Source: Distichodus sexfasciatus
Lineage: Eukaryota; Chordata; Actinopteri; Characiformes; Distichodontidae
DNA length: 64,000 bases
Assembly (NCBI GenBank): GCA_032718565.1
Contig: JAVGVS010000019.1
Span: 1,181,146-1,245,145, forward strand
Direction of reading: 5' to 3'
The notes beneath the pieces were generated by a model. It was not told the origin of the DNA. It worked only from the letters and a program-made list of their open reading frames with translations, and made no database searches. Position numbers and translations under genes: made by a program. Position 1 is the stretch's first letter. Each line of letters begins with the position of its first letter. Positions 46,688 to 54,039 of the stretch are shown piece after piece.

Positions 46688-48113
46688 CCACACAAAAAGC
46701 ACATCTTTAAATATTTGCGAGGTACCTCCAGTCATTTTCATAATGATAAATAATGTCATAAAGTAAATAATCTTACACCTAACCTTAACCCCAACCCTAA
46801 ACTTTATTCCAGTATCCAAAAGTGGTGGTGGTGGTCTAGTGGTTAGGATACTCGCTTCTGGACTAAAAGGCTGTGGGTCGAATCCTAACTCGAGCACTAC
46901 CATCATTGGGTCCCTGAGCAAAACCCTTAACCCCAAGTTGCTGTCAGGCAGTGTATCCCTGAAATTAGGGAATCAGAAGTCGCTCTGAATTAGAGCATCT
47001 GCTAAATGCAGTGAATGTAAATGAAAATTCAACAGAAAGGCATTTGTAGCTTTTTAGAGTAGATACTAGAAGGTCTTAGCAAGGTTGTAATGACACGGTA
47101 GCTTTTGGAGGAACCCAGTTTTTCTGGTATGCACCACGACTTCCCAGGTTAAATGCAATAGGGTTACTTCAAAAAGCATACTGTTAATATTACTGCAGAC
47201 AGTTAACACCATCAGTAACAATTCATATAGCCTATATATATATATATTAATAGTTATATAATATATTAATTAGTTATCCCAAAAGTCTTATTAGTATCAT
47301 CTTCTTCTGTCAGCTACTCCCATTAGGGGCTGCCATAGCTGATCATCTTTGTGTACATATTGGTTTGGCAAATGTTTTATACCGGACGCCCTACCTGATG
47401 TAACCCTGCCCGTTTACCTGGTCTTAGGACAGGCATGAAGAAATAAACTGGCTTGTGCATCTCCATTGGTTGGATTATTCAGAAAGAGGAATGGAATGAC
47501 TCACAGAATTTGCATATTTATAATATTACATTTTTTAGGAACTGTAATTTACAGAAAATTAAATATAGCCTACATCACAGCCCATATCCCCCGTAACCCT
47601 GAATCGAACTTATTTTGTGAAGTACTTTTAATGACCATGATGACTAAATGTAAATAATATTGCTGCTAACCCTAACCTAATCCTAATCCTAACCTCAGTA
47701 ATCAAAAGTCCTTTTCTGATTTATGAAGACACGCATAAAATTGTTCCTAAGAGGCCTCAAATATCTGACAAATCCAAGGTTTTTCTGTCTTTTAGAGAAT
47801 TATTAGTTCCTTACAAATACCTTAAAACATAGACAGTAGTGGTAAAGTGTGAATTGGTTTAATGGAATCCACTGACAATGCCCCTTCAGCAGATGTCACA
47901 CCTTCATTTTCATTTCCTGACATGATGCTGTGGCTAAGTAAAGCATCTCTCACACTCTTTTTCTCTTCCTCTCCCGCACCAGTGTGTATGTATAAGGAAC
48001 CGTCTCTGCACGAGATTGAGGAAAAGCAGCGCTCCAGGAAAGACTCAGGGACGCCCACCATGAATGGAAGAAAAGAGATTAACCAGGACTTGAGCGAGCA
48101 GGAGGGATCATAG
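11801..48113 (+). CDS. fgf12: fgf12: fibroblast growth factor 12 (FHF1), alternative first exons plus four shared exons
   Basis: Fibroblast-growth-factor-homologous factors stay inside the cell and bind the cytoplasmic tails of voltage-gated sodium channels, tuning inactivation; they also bind the MAP-kinase scaffold IB2. Shared exons 36412-36522, 42373-42476, 46449-46647 and 47983-48113 (545 nt) encode the beta-trefoil core and tail: EPQLKGIVTRLF, LFNLIPVGLRVVAIQ, CKFKESVFENYYVIYSS, GRAWFLGLNKDG, MKGNRVKKTKP, SGTPTMNG. With the A-type exon (34335) the protein is 247 residues (human 243); with the MESK exon 191 (human 181); with the FGF14-1B-like exon 213; with the unrecognised exon at 19974, 216. 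All first exons end in phase 1. Several substitutions in otherwise conserved residues fit a duplicated teleost paralogue; I cannot say which. Confidence 0.95.
11927..11960. repeat. (GT)n microsatellite in the intron just after the MESK exon
   Basis: About seventeen GT units, roughly 95 bp after the donor. Confidence 0.95.
12090..13720 (+). other. fgf12: fgf12 intronic sequence
   Basis: Unique-looking AT-rich sequence with short TG runs. I see nothing else in it. Confidence 0.6.
13727..13760 (+). other. Candidate micro-exon 1 in an fgf12 intron (34 nt)
   Basis: Pyrimidine-rich acceptor (tctctgccctcag) and donor GTAACG bracket 34 nt. Continued from the MESK exon in phase 1 it reads VKVNGHSEGLE, with no stop. 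Not recognised from any known FHF isoform; support is splice-site appearance and open frame only. Confidence 0.3.
13865..13884 (+). other. Candidate micro-exon 2 in an fgf12 intron (20 nt)
   Basis: Strong acceptor (ttttctcttttattag) followed 20 nt later by GTGAGT. Together with the 34-nt candidate it adds 54 nt, so phase 1 is restored and the joined frame stays open (RSGPAEA). Confidence 0.3.
14254..14648. mobile_element. Non-autonomous hAT-like DNA transposon, degenerate
   Basis: The left end aaGGATGCACTGATAT and the right end ATCAGTGCATCTCT are inverted copies; internal GATACAG and GATACCAG motifs are typical of these elements. No transposase frame. The flanking duplication is not convincing. 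Confidence 0.6.
14650..17640 (+). other. fgf12: fgf12 intronic sequence
   Basis: Mostly single-copy-looking AT-rich DNA with short CA/TG runs near 16440-16500 and 16738-16770. No exon or RNA gene that I can support. Confidence 0.6.
17681..17720 (+). promoter_or_regulatory. Direct repeats of the nuclear-receptor half-site AGGTCA
   Basis: AGGTCA occurs at 17681-17686, 17691-17696 and 17715-17720; the first two are spaced by four bases (DR4 type, the arrangement used by thyroid hormone and LXR receptors with RXR). It may simply be a short tandem duplication. Confidence 0.25.
17860..18112 (-). mobile_element. tRNA-derived SINE copy, reverse orientation
   Basis: GTCATTGTGGACACACCAC, ACGAAACGTGACCTCTGCATT, GGGGAGCAGTGTTTGAGGACG and a terminal CCAACTTCCTAACCGTTATT mark a family also seen at 18187-18437, 29985-30206 and 33258-33368. 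Confidence 0.75.
18187..18437 (+). mobile_element. tRNA-derived SINE copy, forward orientation
   Basis: ACGGTAGCGTAATGGTTAGG (A-box-like), GATCAGAAGGTGACTGGTTC (B-box-like), CAAATGCAGAGGTACATTT and TTCACAATGACAAGTAATCG. It forms a head-to-head pair with the copy at 17860-18112, separated by about 75 bp. Confidence 0.75.
18545..18935. mobile_element. Probable interspersed retroposon fragment
   Basis: Begins with a duplicated AAGATTCAAG and continues TTTATTTGTCACGTGCAAG and ACATGCAGTGAAATGTATCC, a string I know as a common interspersed sequence in fish genomes. Class uncertain. Confidence 0.5.
19379..19410. repeat. (CA)n followed by a C homopolymer
   Basis: About ten CA units then about ten C residues. 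Confidence 0.9.
19681..19722. repeat. (CA)n microsatellite
   Basis: CA dinucleotide tract with minor interruptions; further CA tracts flank the exon candidate at 19914-19942 and 20088-20107. Confidence 0.9.
19974..20079 (+). CDS. fgf12: Candidate alternative first exon of fgf12 (MTSYLRR type), not recognised
   Basis: ATG at 19974 opens 35 codons: MTSYLRRVLSLLSRSKK, an acidic run EDEEEEEG, then VPKCDTTEP, and one extra base before GTCAGA at 20080. An in-frame TAA at 19965-19967 bounds it upstream. The phase-1 end is exactly what exon 2 requires, giving ...TTEP-EPQLKG and a 216-residue protein. The N-terminus is basic and amphipathic, the middle strongly acidic; I do not recognise it from other FHF isoforms. 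Against it: it sits among CA microsatellites without a CpG island, and the donor is only moderate. Confidence 0.5.
20713..21222. mobile_element. Probable MITE with degenerate terminal inverted repeats
   Basis: The left part (cactcttaaaatattagaacc, CAGTTCTTC, GGGGGAACCTTCTTTGG) and the right part (AAGAACCTTAAACAACAG, AAAGGTTCTCC, GAAGAACCAG, tcttagagt) are roughly reverse complementary, a pattern common in fish 'GGTTCTT' elements. No transposase frame. Confidence 0.45.
21230..24235 (+). other. fgf12: fgf12 intronic sequence
   Basis: AT-rich DNA without recognisable exon, RNA gene or transposon. Confidence 0.6.
24240..24495. promoter_or_regulatory. Isolated CpG-rich patch within the fgf12 intron
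   Basis: Dense CpG from 24240 to 24495 (for example GTGTCGTTTCGCGAAGCC) with a half CRE GTGACGTAA at 24363-24371, inside AT-rich DNA. No open exon with phase-1 end that I can support, so it may be an unassigned promoter or a transposon remnant. Confidence 0.35.
24863..25634. mobile_element. Non-autonomous hAT transposon, 772 bp, with perfect 8-bp target duplication
   Basis: The ends TAGGGCTGCAAC and GTTTCAGCTCTA are imperfect inverted repeats, followed inward by TTTTTGTAATCGA on both sides. GTTAGAAC occurs immediately outside at 24855-24862 and 25635-25642, an intact 8-bp duplication as made by hAT transposases. The interior has no transposase frame. Confidence 0.9.
25861..26072. mobile_element. 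hAT-type MITE, 212 bp
   Basis: Inverted termini CAGTGGTTCCCAAACT and AGTTTGGGAACCACTG; flanks CTGTAATC (25853-25860) and CTGTAATA (26073-26080) match at 7 of 8 bases. Confidence 0.88.
26742..26838 (+). CDS. fgf12: fgf12 alternative first exon resembling the FGF14 1B exon
   Basis: ATG at 26742 (first ATG after an in-frame TGA at 26718-26720) opens 32 codons, MRMRIARLLQQ then KGAHMLRCLCAERAKP and STSTS, plus one base before donor GTGAGA at 26839. The KGxHMLxCLC core matches the C-terminal part of the first exon of the FGF14 1B isoform (KGTHMLQCLCGKS, recalled). Phase 1 fits exon 2: STSTS-EPQLKG, a 213-residue isoform. The CpG island supports a real promoter. A second ATG at 26748 could also serve. 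The cysteine pair in CLC could be lipidated by analogy; that is inference. Confidence 0.8.
27001..27019. repeat. Short (CA)n tract
   Basis: About ten CA units downstream of the 1B-like exon; another lies at 27691-27711. Confidence 0.85.
27450..29980 (+). other. fgf12: fgf12 intronic sequence
   Basis: AT-rich. A short degenerate tandem array of TTGACTTAATTT-like units lies at about 29175-29270. No exon supported. Confidence 0.6.
29175..29270. repeat. Short tandem repeat of a 12-13 bp unit
   Basis: Four to five imperfect copies of (T)TGTGACTTAATTT, clearest at 29227-29270. Confidence 0.75.
29985..30206 (-). mobile_element. tRNA-derived SINE copy, reverse orientation
   Basis: Same family as 17860-18112: ATTATTTGACATTGTGAACAC, ATGACCTCTGCATTTGACAC, GGAGCAGTGCTTGGGGATGG, GATTTGAACTGGCAACCTTC. 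Confidence 0.75.
31213..31302. repeat. (CT)n(CA)n compound microsatellite
   Basis: CT tract with C interruptions passing into about fifteen CA units. Confidence 0.92.
32038..32090. repeat. (CT)n(CA)n compound microsatellite
   Basis: Perfect CT run followed by a short CA run. Confidence 0.92.
33258..33368 (-). mobile_element. Partial tRNA-derived SINE, reverse orientation
   Basis: GGGGAGCCGTGCTTGGGGACG, GGGATTCGAACCAAGAACC (B-box complement) and CCCTAATCGTCACGCTATCA match the SINE family at 17860 and 29985. A hAT-like end, CTAGGGCTGTGCAAAATATCG, stands just upstream at 33094. Confidence 0.7.
34335..34533 (+). CDS. fgf12: fgf12 A-type first exon (MAAAIASS)
   Basis: ATG (ggagATGG) opens 66 codons plus one base before GTCAGT at 34534. 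MAAAIASSLIRQKRQARES, SKRRSSPSKD, LCERH, FGVFSKVRFCSG and KKRPVRRKP match the long isoform of FGF12 and the A exons of FGF11, 13 and 14. In the family this N-terminus acts as the particle causing long-term inactivation of sodium channels, and its basic clusters promote nuclear localisation. Length 66 equals the human exon as I recall it. Spliced product 247 residues. Confidence 0.96.
34579..34608. repeat. (CTG)n trinucleotide tract in the intron
   Basis: About eight CTG/TTG units starting 45 bp after the A-exon donor. Confidence 0.85.
34629..34663 (+). promoter_or_regulatory. TATA box followed by an ATGG|GTGAGA mini-exon candidate
   Basis: TATATAAG at 34629-34636; 31 bp after its start, ATGG at 34660-34663 is followed by donor GTGAGA. 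Splicing to exon 2 would read M-EPQLKG. The 5' UTR would be almost absent, so this is weak. Confidence 0.2.
34670..35945 (+). other. fgf12: fgf12 intronic sequence
   Basis: AT-rich with G runs at 35194-35208 and 35243-35254. No exon supported before 35952. Confidence 0.6.
35952..36040 (+). other. Coding-like candidate terminal exon, unrecognised
   Basis: A strong acceptor (ggtttttttttctttgtatg then gcacattttag, ending at 35951) precedes a frame open in phase 1: DFIMKQPKPLKSKPRATVTR and DSEGEAVLL, then TGA at 36038-36040. Codons have coding-like G/C third positions. Every fgf12 first exon could splice here in frame, giving a short protein without the FGF core; or it may end an unrelated small gene. 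ATG at 35960 starts a 26-codon frame. No match recognised. Confidence 0.35.
36412..36522 (+). CDS. fgf12: fgf12 shared exon 2
   Basis: Acceptor TTTTCTACAG ends at 36411; donor GTGAGT at 36523. The 111-nt exon encodes EPQLKGIVTRLFSEQGFYLQ then MKPDGTINGTKDENSDY, first strands of the beta-trefoil. Length and phases equal those of mammalian FGF12 exon 2. Confidence 0.97.
37592..38126. mobile_element. Possible non-autonomous DNA transposon
   Basis: TGTGACTCTGCACG at 37592-37605 and CGTGCAGAGTCACA at 38113-38126 are perfect 14-bp inverted repeats bounding 535 bp with a CpG-rich middle. No clear flanking duplication. Confidence 0.5.
38218..38282. repeat. (TG)n tracts
   Basis: Two TG runs separated by GATGTGCAGGAGTGAGT. 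Confidence 0.85.
38832..38992 (-). mobile_element. tRNA-derived SINE copy, reverse orientation
   Basis: CATTTACAGACGCTCTTATAC, GGAGCAACTTGAGGTTAAGG, GGATTTGAACCCACAACG (B-box complement) and GTCTAGAG at the end; same family as 46826-47020 in opposite orientation. Confidence 0.75.
39207..39543 (-). mobile_element. Interspersed fish repeat, near full-length copy
   Basis: Starts ATCTGAACCGCCTAATCCC, includes GGGTCGCAGGGACCGGAACC, GGACTGTGGGAGGAAACCGG and ACACAGAAAGGCCC, and ends GCTAACCACTGCGCCACCG, a tRNA-like end on the minus strand. Two more copies lie at 44155-44514 and 44914-45055. Confidence 0.75.
40620..41605. repeat. Degenerate short-period repeats of CAGAGTTACAGAG type
   Basis: Recurring (c/t)acagag(c/t)(t/a)(a/c)cac-like words at about 40625-40825 and again at about 41450-41605, with an unrelated AT-rich segment between. 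Looks like a decayed minisatellite in two blocks. Confidence 0.5.
42373..42476 (+). CDS. fgf12: fgf12 shared exon 3
   Basis: Acceptor CTCGTTCTGCAG ends at 42372; donor GTAAGA at 42477. 104 nt, as in mammals: LFNLIPVGLRVVAIQ then AVKAGLYVGMNAEGFLYTS. Human FGF12 has GVKA and VAMNGEGYLYSS here, so several residues of a usually invariant stretch are changed. Confidence 0.97.
43351..43598. mobile_element. Foldback (long inverted-repeat) element, 248 bp
   Basis: Arms 43351-43453 and 43496-43598 are reverse complements with only about four mismatches in 103 bp, around a 42-bp loop. Arm ends are TGTGACCCGATCTGCCG and CGGCAGATCGGGTCGCA. No protein frame and no clear flanking duplication. MITE or foldback type; family not recognised. 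Confidence 0.92.
44155..44514 (-). mobile_element. Interspersed fish repeat, second copy
   Basis: Same family as 39207-39543: ATCTGAACCACTTAATCCC, GGGTCGCGGGGGGACCGGAG, GGACAGTGGGAGGAAACCAG, ACACAGAAAGACCC, GCTAACCACTGTGCCACCG. Confidence 0.75.
44914..45055 (-). mobile_element. Interspersed fish repeat, internally deleted third copy
   Basis: ATTTGAACCTGTTATTCCC, GGGCGGCAGGGACCGGAGCC, then directly ACACCGAAAGACCTC; the middle of the family consensus is missing. Confidence 0.65.
45958..46040. repeat. CA tract and (GT)n(GA)n compound microsatellite
   Basis: CA run at 45958-45984 and GT then GA run at 46004-46039. Confidence 0.9.
46449..46647 (+). CDS. fgf12: fgf12 shared exon 4
   Basis: Acceptor CTCTTTCTGCAG ends at 46448; donor GTGAGT at 46648. 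199 nt, phase 0 to 1. Encodes EVFTAECKFKESVFENYYV, IYSSTLYRQHESGRAWFLG, LNKDGIIMKGNRVKKTKP and HFVPRPIE. Other FHFs read FTPECKF; here proline is alanine. The CA microsatellite at 46656-46684 starts 9 bp after the exon end, just past the donor. Confidence 0.97.
46656..46684. repeat. (CA)n microsatellite abutting the exon 4 donor
   Basis: About fourteen CA units beginning 8 bp into the intron. Confidence 0.95.
46826..47020 (+). mobile_element. tRNA-derived SINE, best-preserved copy
   Basis: TGGTGGTCTAGTGGTTAGGA (A box) and GGTCGAATCCT (B box) give a tRNA-like head; body CACTACCATCATTGGGTCCC, CCTTAACCCCAAGTTGC; tail CGCTCTGAATTAGAGCATC and TGCTAAATGCAGTGAATG. Confidence 0.82.
47293..47440. mobile_element. 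Common fish interspersed repeat fragment
   Basis: TCAGCTACTCCCATTAGGGG, GATCATCTTTGTGTACATAT, ACCGGACGCCCTACCTGATG and TAACCCTGCCCGTTTACC resemble a sequence frequently seen in fish genomes; class not determined. Confidence 0.55.
47983..48113 (+). CDS. fgf12: fgf12 shared exon 5 (C-terminal)
   Basis: Acceptor CTCTCCCGCACCAG ends at 47982. Encodes VCMYKEPSLHEIEEKQRSRK, DSGTPTMNG and a tail RKEINQDLSEQEGS, stop TAG at 48111-48113. The human tail is GGKVVNQDST; this one is longer by several residues and more acidic at the end. Confidence 0.97.
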
Positions 48114-49626
48114 CTGCTCTATCGCTTTATCTCTCCCTCTTTCTCCCACACATACACACTCACACATATATGTACACACATATACACATTGATATATAAT
48201 TACACACACACATCGACACACACATACACTGAACTTACACGATCAACATCTACAGCCACAAGAAAATGAAAAAAGGGGAAACCAGCTGATGAGAAAAAAA
48301 AAACAGTGAAAAGGGGGATGAAACTGATTTGTGGCCTGTGAATATCTTAGACAACAGAAGAATACTGTATCTGAAACCAGGACATTTTATGCAAAGCCTG
48401 CCGAGTGTGTGTTTGCGTGGCGCTGTCATTGGAGACGAGATGACAGTGTGTTTGGAAGATGAAGCTTTAAGCCATGTACGAATTCTCACATGTTGATTTC
48501 TGAATGCAAAAGCACTTTTCATGCGCTTCTGTGTCTTGCCCTGTTATTATTATTGACGTCACCTCTTTGTTTCTTCCAATCGTTGTTCTGACTGCATTTG
48601 GGAACGGGAAACCAAGGAAATCATTCACAAATTCTACTCCCTCATTGGCTTAAGCAGTGAATTGTCTTAATGCTGCCCTGCGATTGGTGGATTTAGGATC
48701 ACAGTGGAATGAAATAGAGGAGTTGAAAGTGAGGTCATATAGGAAGCGAAAAGACAGTCAGTAGCGTTTGGCAAGACGAACAGGGGGAGACATTTTAAAC
48801 AAGCTGCTTTAGAGACGTCAAAAGAGCAACAATGATGAACGATAGTGTATGAATTCTACTTGATTTTTTATGATGTCTTAATGCTTTCGAAAATCCTCCT
48901 TCTGCACTTTTCCAAAGTACACTGAAGCCCTAAGCTAAACTGACACCCCGTTAGCCTGCCTCTCTTTAACCCTGCATGAGCGTGTCCGATCTCCCTGTGT
49001 CTCCTCTCTGATCTTTCTCTGTCACTTCCTTCCATGCCTTTATGTCTGCGCCGTCCATGTCTGATCTCTCTGTGTGATCCCTAATGGTTTTAAACACTCG
49101 TTCCCTCCGTGAGGCTGAGTGTATTATCCTGCCAGAAGCACAGACTGCCCTCCCACTAACTCCACTGGACTGTACTGCCCTTCACACACGGAGACTCACA
49201 CACTCTCTCTCCCTCTCTCCTCATCACTCATATGTCTTTTGGAAGCATGCACAGGACTACACACCGAGAAAAACAACAGAAGCACATACATATACATCCC
49301 CGTTAATCCCCACCTTCTTACACGGACACCAACACTTGCGTATTTATTAGGAACATTTACCTTTCACGAACATTCACTGCTCACTTAAAGAAAATATAAA
49401 GATTTACTTTGTGCACAGCCATGGACCACGACTAATTTGTTACCATGAACAAACTATCAGCCTTCTGCGACCCAAGTTTATGACCACAGGACCTGATTTT
49501 ATTTGGGCGGTCTAGTGGCATGACCAAGAAGTTGTGTGTTTAAATCTGACTACCACTACTAGCCTCCTGAGGCAGACCCTTAACCTCAGAGCCTCTTGAT
49601 AAATAGCATAAATTGAATGAAATAAA
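48114..49626 (+). other. fgf12: Probable fgf12 3' UTR
   Basis: Sequence after the stop; first AATAAA that I find is at 49621-49626, inside a decayed SINE tail (about 49501-49610), so the true end may differ. Confidence 0.4.
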
Positions 49627-50994
49627 TTAAATAAAATAATAAATTAATAACATAAAAGTAAATGCAGGTGGCTAGGTCAACAGAGCAGTAAACAACCCCA
49701 TAAATATGCATCCAAGAATGTTTCTGTGGTCAGAACTGGCCTTTTTATTATAAGTTAAGATGACTTCAAGTCTTCAACATCACACCAATGAGTTCAGACC
49801 TTCCAAGATAAGGGTTTCTCATAAAGTAGTTATAATTAGTGTCTATACCCAGGTACAAAGCAATGAACTCTATCTCTCTCTCTCTCACATACATACACAT
49901 ACACACAGAGTTCTATATGTCCAGGACCTAGAAGGACAATTTTGAGTTTGCCTGACCTCTGCAGTTCCTCCCTATAAACAGTCAATAAACAGTCCTTAAC
50001 CAATGAGGGTGGAGTTTGTGAGAAGTCTTCCATTAGAAGTGCAGCACCAGCATCACCTGTAGAGATCAGGGATTGGGGTCAGAGGTCAATCTGACTGGGG
50101 TCAGGGGGATGTGTGGGTGTCACTGGCTGGTTAATAAAAAAATATTTGCCTGCATTTAAGAGAAGAATTTAATTACTGCCTATAGGTGATGTTCTTTTTG
50201 CCAACTTGGAATCTTAATTTGTGTTTGTTAATGTTTGCACCTTAATTATGAACCATCTCCAGATCCAGATTTAATAAAATTGTTGTGTATAAAATGTTGC
50301 AAAAGATCAGCAGGATGAGAAGATAATTTAAGAATTAAAATATAATGAAACCAAGTGCTGTTGTGGAACCGTTTGTTCAGATACACACACACCTTGGCTT
50401 GGCAAACTGAGCATCTGAAAGGAAGAAATAATCGTGAACGTGTGGTGGTCTCATGCACAGGATGCAGTAAAAAAATAAATGCTACCGTTTTGCTCAGGTT
50501 ATATTTTGTCTCAGAACAGATCATAATGAATATTTCACATGGAGCCAAAATGCAGTTCTTTCATCAGTGTGTTTTAACACCACTCACCCCAGCATGAGAG
50601 CTGCATTACACACAAACAGACCCCCTACTGCTGGTCTGCTACTGATGTGTGAAGAGAGATGAGGACTAGTAAAGATGATAAGTGGTAAGCAGGGTGCGGA
50701 TGTTAAGTGCTTTTATTAGAAAAAATGGCTGAAATAAACAGCTGGAGACCTAACACAAGTAATACAAGCAATTATGGACAGATTTATGTTTATATGTAGT
50801 TTAATAAGACAATAGAAAACTATAAAAATTACTAGAATTTAGTTAATAAATAAGGAAAACACATTTGATGGGAACAGGACAGTGCCAGGGTAGAAGCAAA
50901 TTACGAAAGGACCAAGCTCATCGTCTCTTAAGAACTATGTTTCCAGGGTAAAGACAAGTTTGACTCATTGTAAAGACATCATTACAGAAATTAT

Positions 50995-51280
50995 TGTTAC
51001 TATTGTACACTCACTGCACTTAACCATAATACTCTAATCATCTCACTGCACCAATACCCTCGCTATACTAACCGTTACTCTTCTTTTGCTTCATTGCACT
51101 AACCCTGTAAATCTTCTAACCCCTCACTGTAGCTTTAAACTGCTAATTATACTAACATCTCACCATACTAACCCTCTTACTCTACTAATCCCTTACTGCA
51201 TTAATCCTCTCACTGTACTATGCGGCTTACTTGACTAATCCCATATTGTGCTATTTCATTTTACTGTACTACAGAACACA
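50995..51280. repeat. Degenerate minisatellite, unit about 20 bp
   Basis: Roughly a dozen imperfect copies of CTCACTGTACTAATCCT-like units (for example CTCACTGCACCAATACC, CTCACCATACTAACCC, CTTACTGCATTAATCC, CTCACTGTACTA). Confidence 0.7.
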
Positions 51281-53616
51281 CTATCAACATAAACATTATG
51301 ATACTAATCTTCCACAACATAGAGGTTTTAAAAATAACATCATAAAGTAGCTTTACAGAACTAAGTTTGAGGAAAATGTGCGTCGTTGAAATTGCAGGAA
51401 GTTTATTTTGAAATGTAAGTGTAACAACAGGTACACCCAGAATATAAAGGGTAGAGATAATGTGAGAGGTGAATGCAGCTCATGAAGGCAACTGTGATTT
51501 ACAGAACACAACATTCAGAAGCTCATGGAGAGTGTGATAGGAGATTATTCACCTGTCCCTGGAGCATCATGGTGACGTTATTTATTATTGTGGGAAGTTA
51601 ACTGGAATATGCACATAACTCAGGTGGGCAGGGATTCAGTCAATTGTGAGATATGTGAAGAAGAGAATTATTAGTCTTTAAAGCATCTGCGTTTCTGGAT
51701 TTTAAAGCTGCAATGTAGATTCAGGGCCACTGGGCAAACCAAAGGCATTTTCTTAAAAATGCCTGTTATACAACACATTCAAGAATTCTGTCAAATGGAA
51801 ATATGAGGAAGAATGGATTCTGAGAATCCTGCTCCCACCTTCTATTGCGCTGTCTTCTTGCATCTCTCTCATTTCCGCCACCTCTCTTGATCTCATTTAT
51901 ATGTCGACAACACCCTTGCTGACTCAGATCTAATCTCCTTACAGTAAATTACTGGCCCTCAGCCAGAGTGTGTGTGTTGTGTGTGTGTGTGTAATATCTA
52001 TAGATCTATAGTGCTGTGTGTGCTTATCTCAACTTGCCTAAACTCATGGCATAAGTCAAATGTGTAGTGTTCCCCATCTGCTGGTGAAACGAGTGTAATG
52101 CAATGGTTCAGATAGCACCAAATGATGAGAAGATGGACAGTGATAGGTATCTCGAAAAAAACAAATGTGAATCCAGTTTGGCTTAGGTTTAACAGCCTGG
52201 AAAAGATACATATGATAACAATAGGTGTGTCCCTTCATGATGACCATTAAGTCTGAAAATCAACTTAGTTTGGCATGTTGTAGCCACTCAGGAGGTCTGC
52301 AGGCTCACCTACAAGGTCACAGTGTTGTCACAGGGCACCTCTATAATAAAAAATGAAAGAATGCCTCTCGTAATGCCTGCAAACTTTTTGGCTGAAGTTC
52401 AACTCGTCTCTGATCAGACTGTGAGACAAGAAAATGGAACCTCAGGCCAGACAAGGCCACTACGATAAAACACATGCAAAGCTTGAGAGCTCAGAGACAA
52501 GAAAAGAAAACGTTCAACATCTCAAGTGAAAACATACAAAAGTTCAAAGGAAACAAATCTTGTAATGAAAGACCCAGTTATATATAAAGCTGCTTTGTGT
52601 CTGGTAAAAGCAGTATACAAATAAAACTAAATTGAAACTGAAAGACTTCTCTAACTACATCATACAACAATGGAGGTTTTATTTTTTAAGGTAATAATAA
52701 TATGATGAGATCTCATTTGGCCCACTATTAAAGAGAGTTGGTTACAGTAGCAAATAGCTGTTTAAATAAATAATTCTCTCTATAAGAATTATCATTCATG
52801 GGAGCACAATGCTAAGGTGGTGCATTGTGAAAACATGTAACATGTAACCTAACAACATAATCAGTAAATGCATGTGTTTTACAGTCTATGAGCAACATTT
52901 CTATGGACCTGCGTAATGCAGCAGCTGGCCTGGAGCTTATACATAAATCATAAATATAAAGCTGGTATTATCAAAATACTGATAGCTACATACCACCTTA
53001 GGGAAATGTGATCACTTGCTCCAAGCAAACATCTGACCGCAAAAGACACACACACACACATATATAGAGAGAGAGAGAGAGAGTATGTGCTCTCCTCATC
53101 TGCATACTTTTGTCTTATTATACCTATCTGATATTATGATTAAGATCCGTCACATTAACTGGCGTCCAGCAGCAGACTCTTGTGCACGTCGCTGCAGAGA
53201 GACATGGCGCTGACGCAGCACATTTACAAACCGTCGGCAGGTGGCGCTCGAGCTCGGGAGATAAACTAGAACATCCAGGCTTTTACATAATTCTTTTCTG
53301 AACAACACTATACTTTCCACACTAGCACAATATTTTTAAAATGCGGGTAGAAATGACTGATTTTATTTTAGCATTACACAATGCCCAAAAAGTCTACATA
53401 GAAAACTGTAAATAGTTTTGTAGTTTGTATGGTCAACAACACGACAATTTGAATGGTTTATGGTTATCAGAATATTTAAATAATGTCAAATCCCACATTG
53501 TCTATCTATCTATTTATCTATCTAAAATACCATTGCCTAAATATGAACAGACCATATTGTTGGTTTTTTTTAACTGATGTAAAAACTTTTACAATGAAAA
53601 AAAGAAAGAAAGAAAT

Positions 53617-53635
53617 CTGTCTGTCTGTCTATCTA

Positions 53636-53673
<38 letters not shown>

Positions 53674-53698
53674 CATCCATCCATCCCTCCATCCATCC

Positions 53699-53762
<64 letters not shown>

Positions 53763-53785
53763 CTCTATCTATCTATCTCTACATA
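53617..53785. repeat. (CTGT)n(CCAT)n(CTAT)n tetranucleotide array
   Basis: CTGT units from about 53617, CCAT/CCCT units around 53672-53698, then CTAT units to about 53780. A short isolated CTAT run sits at 53499-53523. Frames across it are artefacts. Confidence 0.95.
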
Positions 53786-54039
53786 CATTTCTGTTTAACA
53801 TTTGTGGATTTGACCCCAATCTATCTATCTGTCTTGACCTAGACGCACTTCTGACCCAAAGATGAAAAGAACTTATTAAAAATTAACAAAAAATACAACA
53901 ACTTATTAAAAATTAAAAAATAAACAAAAAAACATTTTAAAAGCATCTGACAACAGGTCCAGCGTTAACAGAGTCGTCATATCCTCAGCAAACATCGATG
54001 TGATTAATAGTTCTCTCATGTCTTACTCTGTTGTGAAAG

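Larger units (their letters stand above)
46648..47982 (+). other. fgf12: fgf12 intron between shared exons 4 and 5
   Basis: Holds a CA tract, a SINE at 46826-47020, a common fish repeat at about 47293-47440, and AT-rich unique sequence. Confidence 0.7.
49630..54035. other. Intergenic region between fgf12 and il1rap
   Basis: AT-rich. Contains a degenerate minisatellite at about 50995-51280, short TG/GA tracts, and a large tetranucleotide array at 53499-53785. No gene supported on either strand. Confidence 0.65.

Noticed and set aside
46776..46800. CCTAACCTTAACCCCAACCC resembling telomeric repeat
   Set aside because: Units are irregular and short; not an array of TTAGGG.
53483..53842. 119-codon frame rich in LSIY/CLSV repeats
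   Set aside because: Translation of a tetranucleotide microsatellite array.
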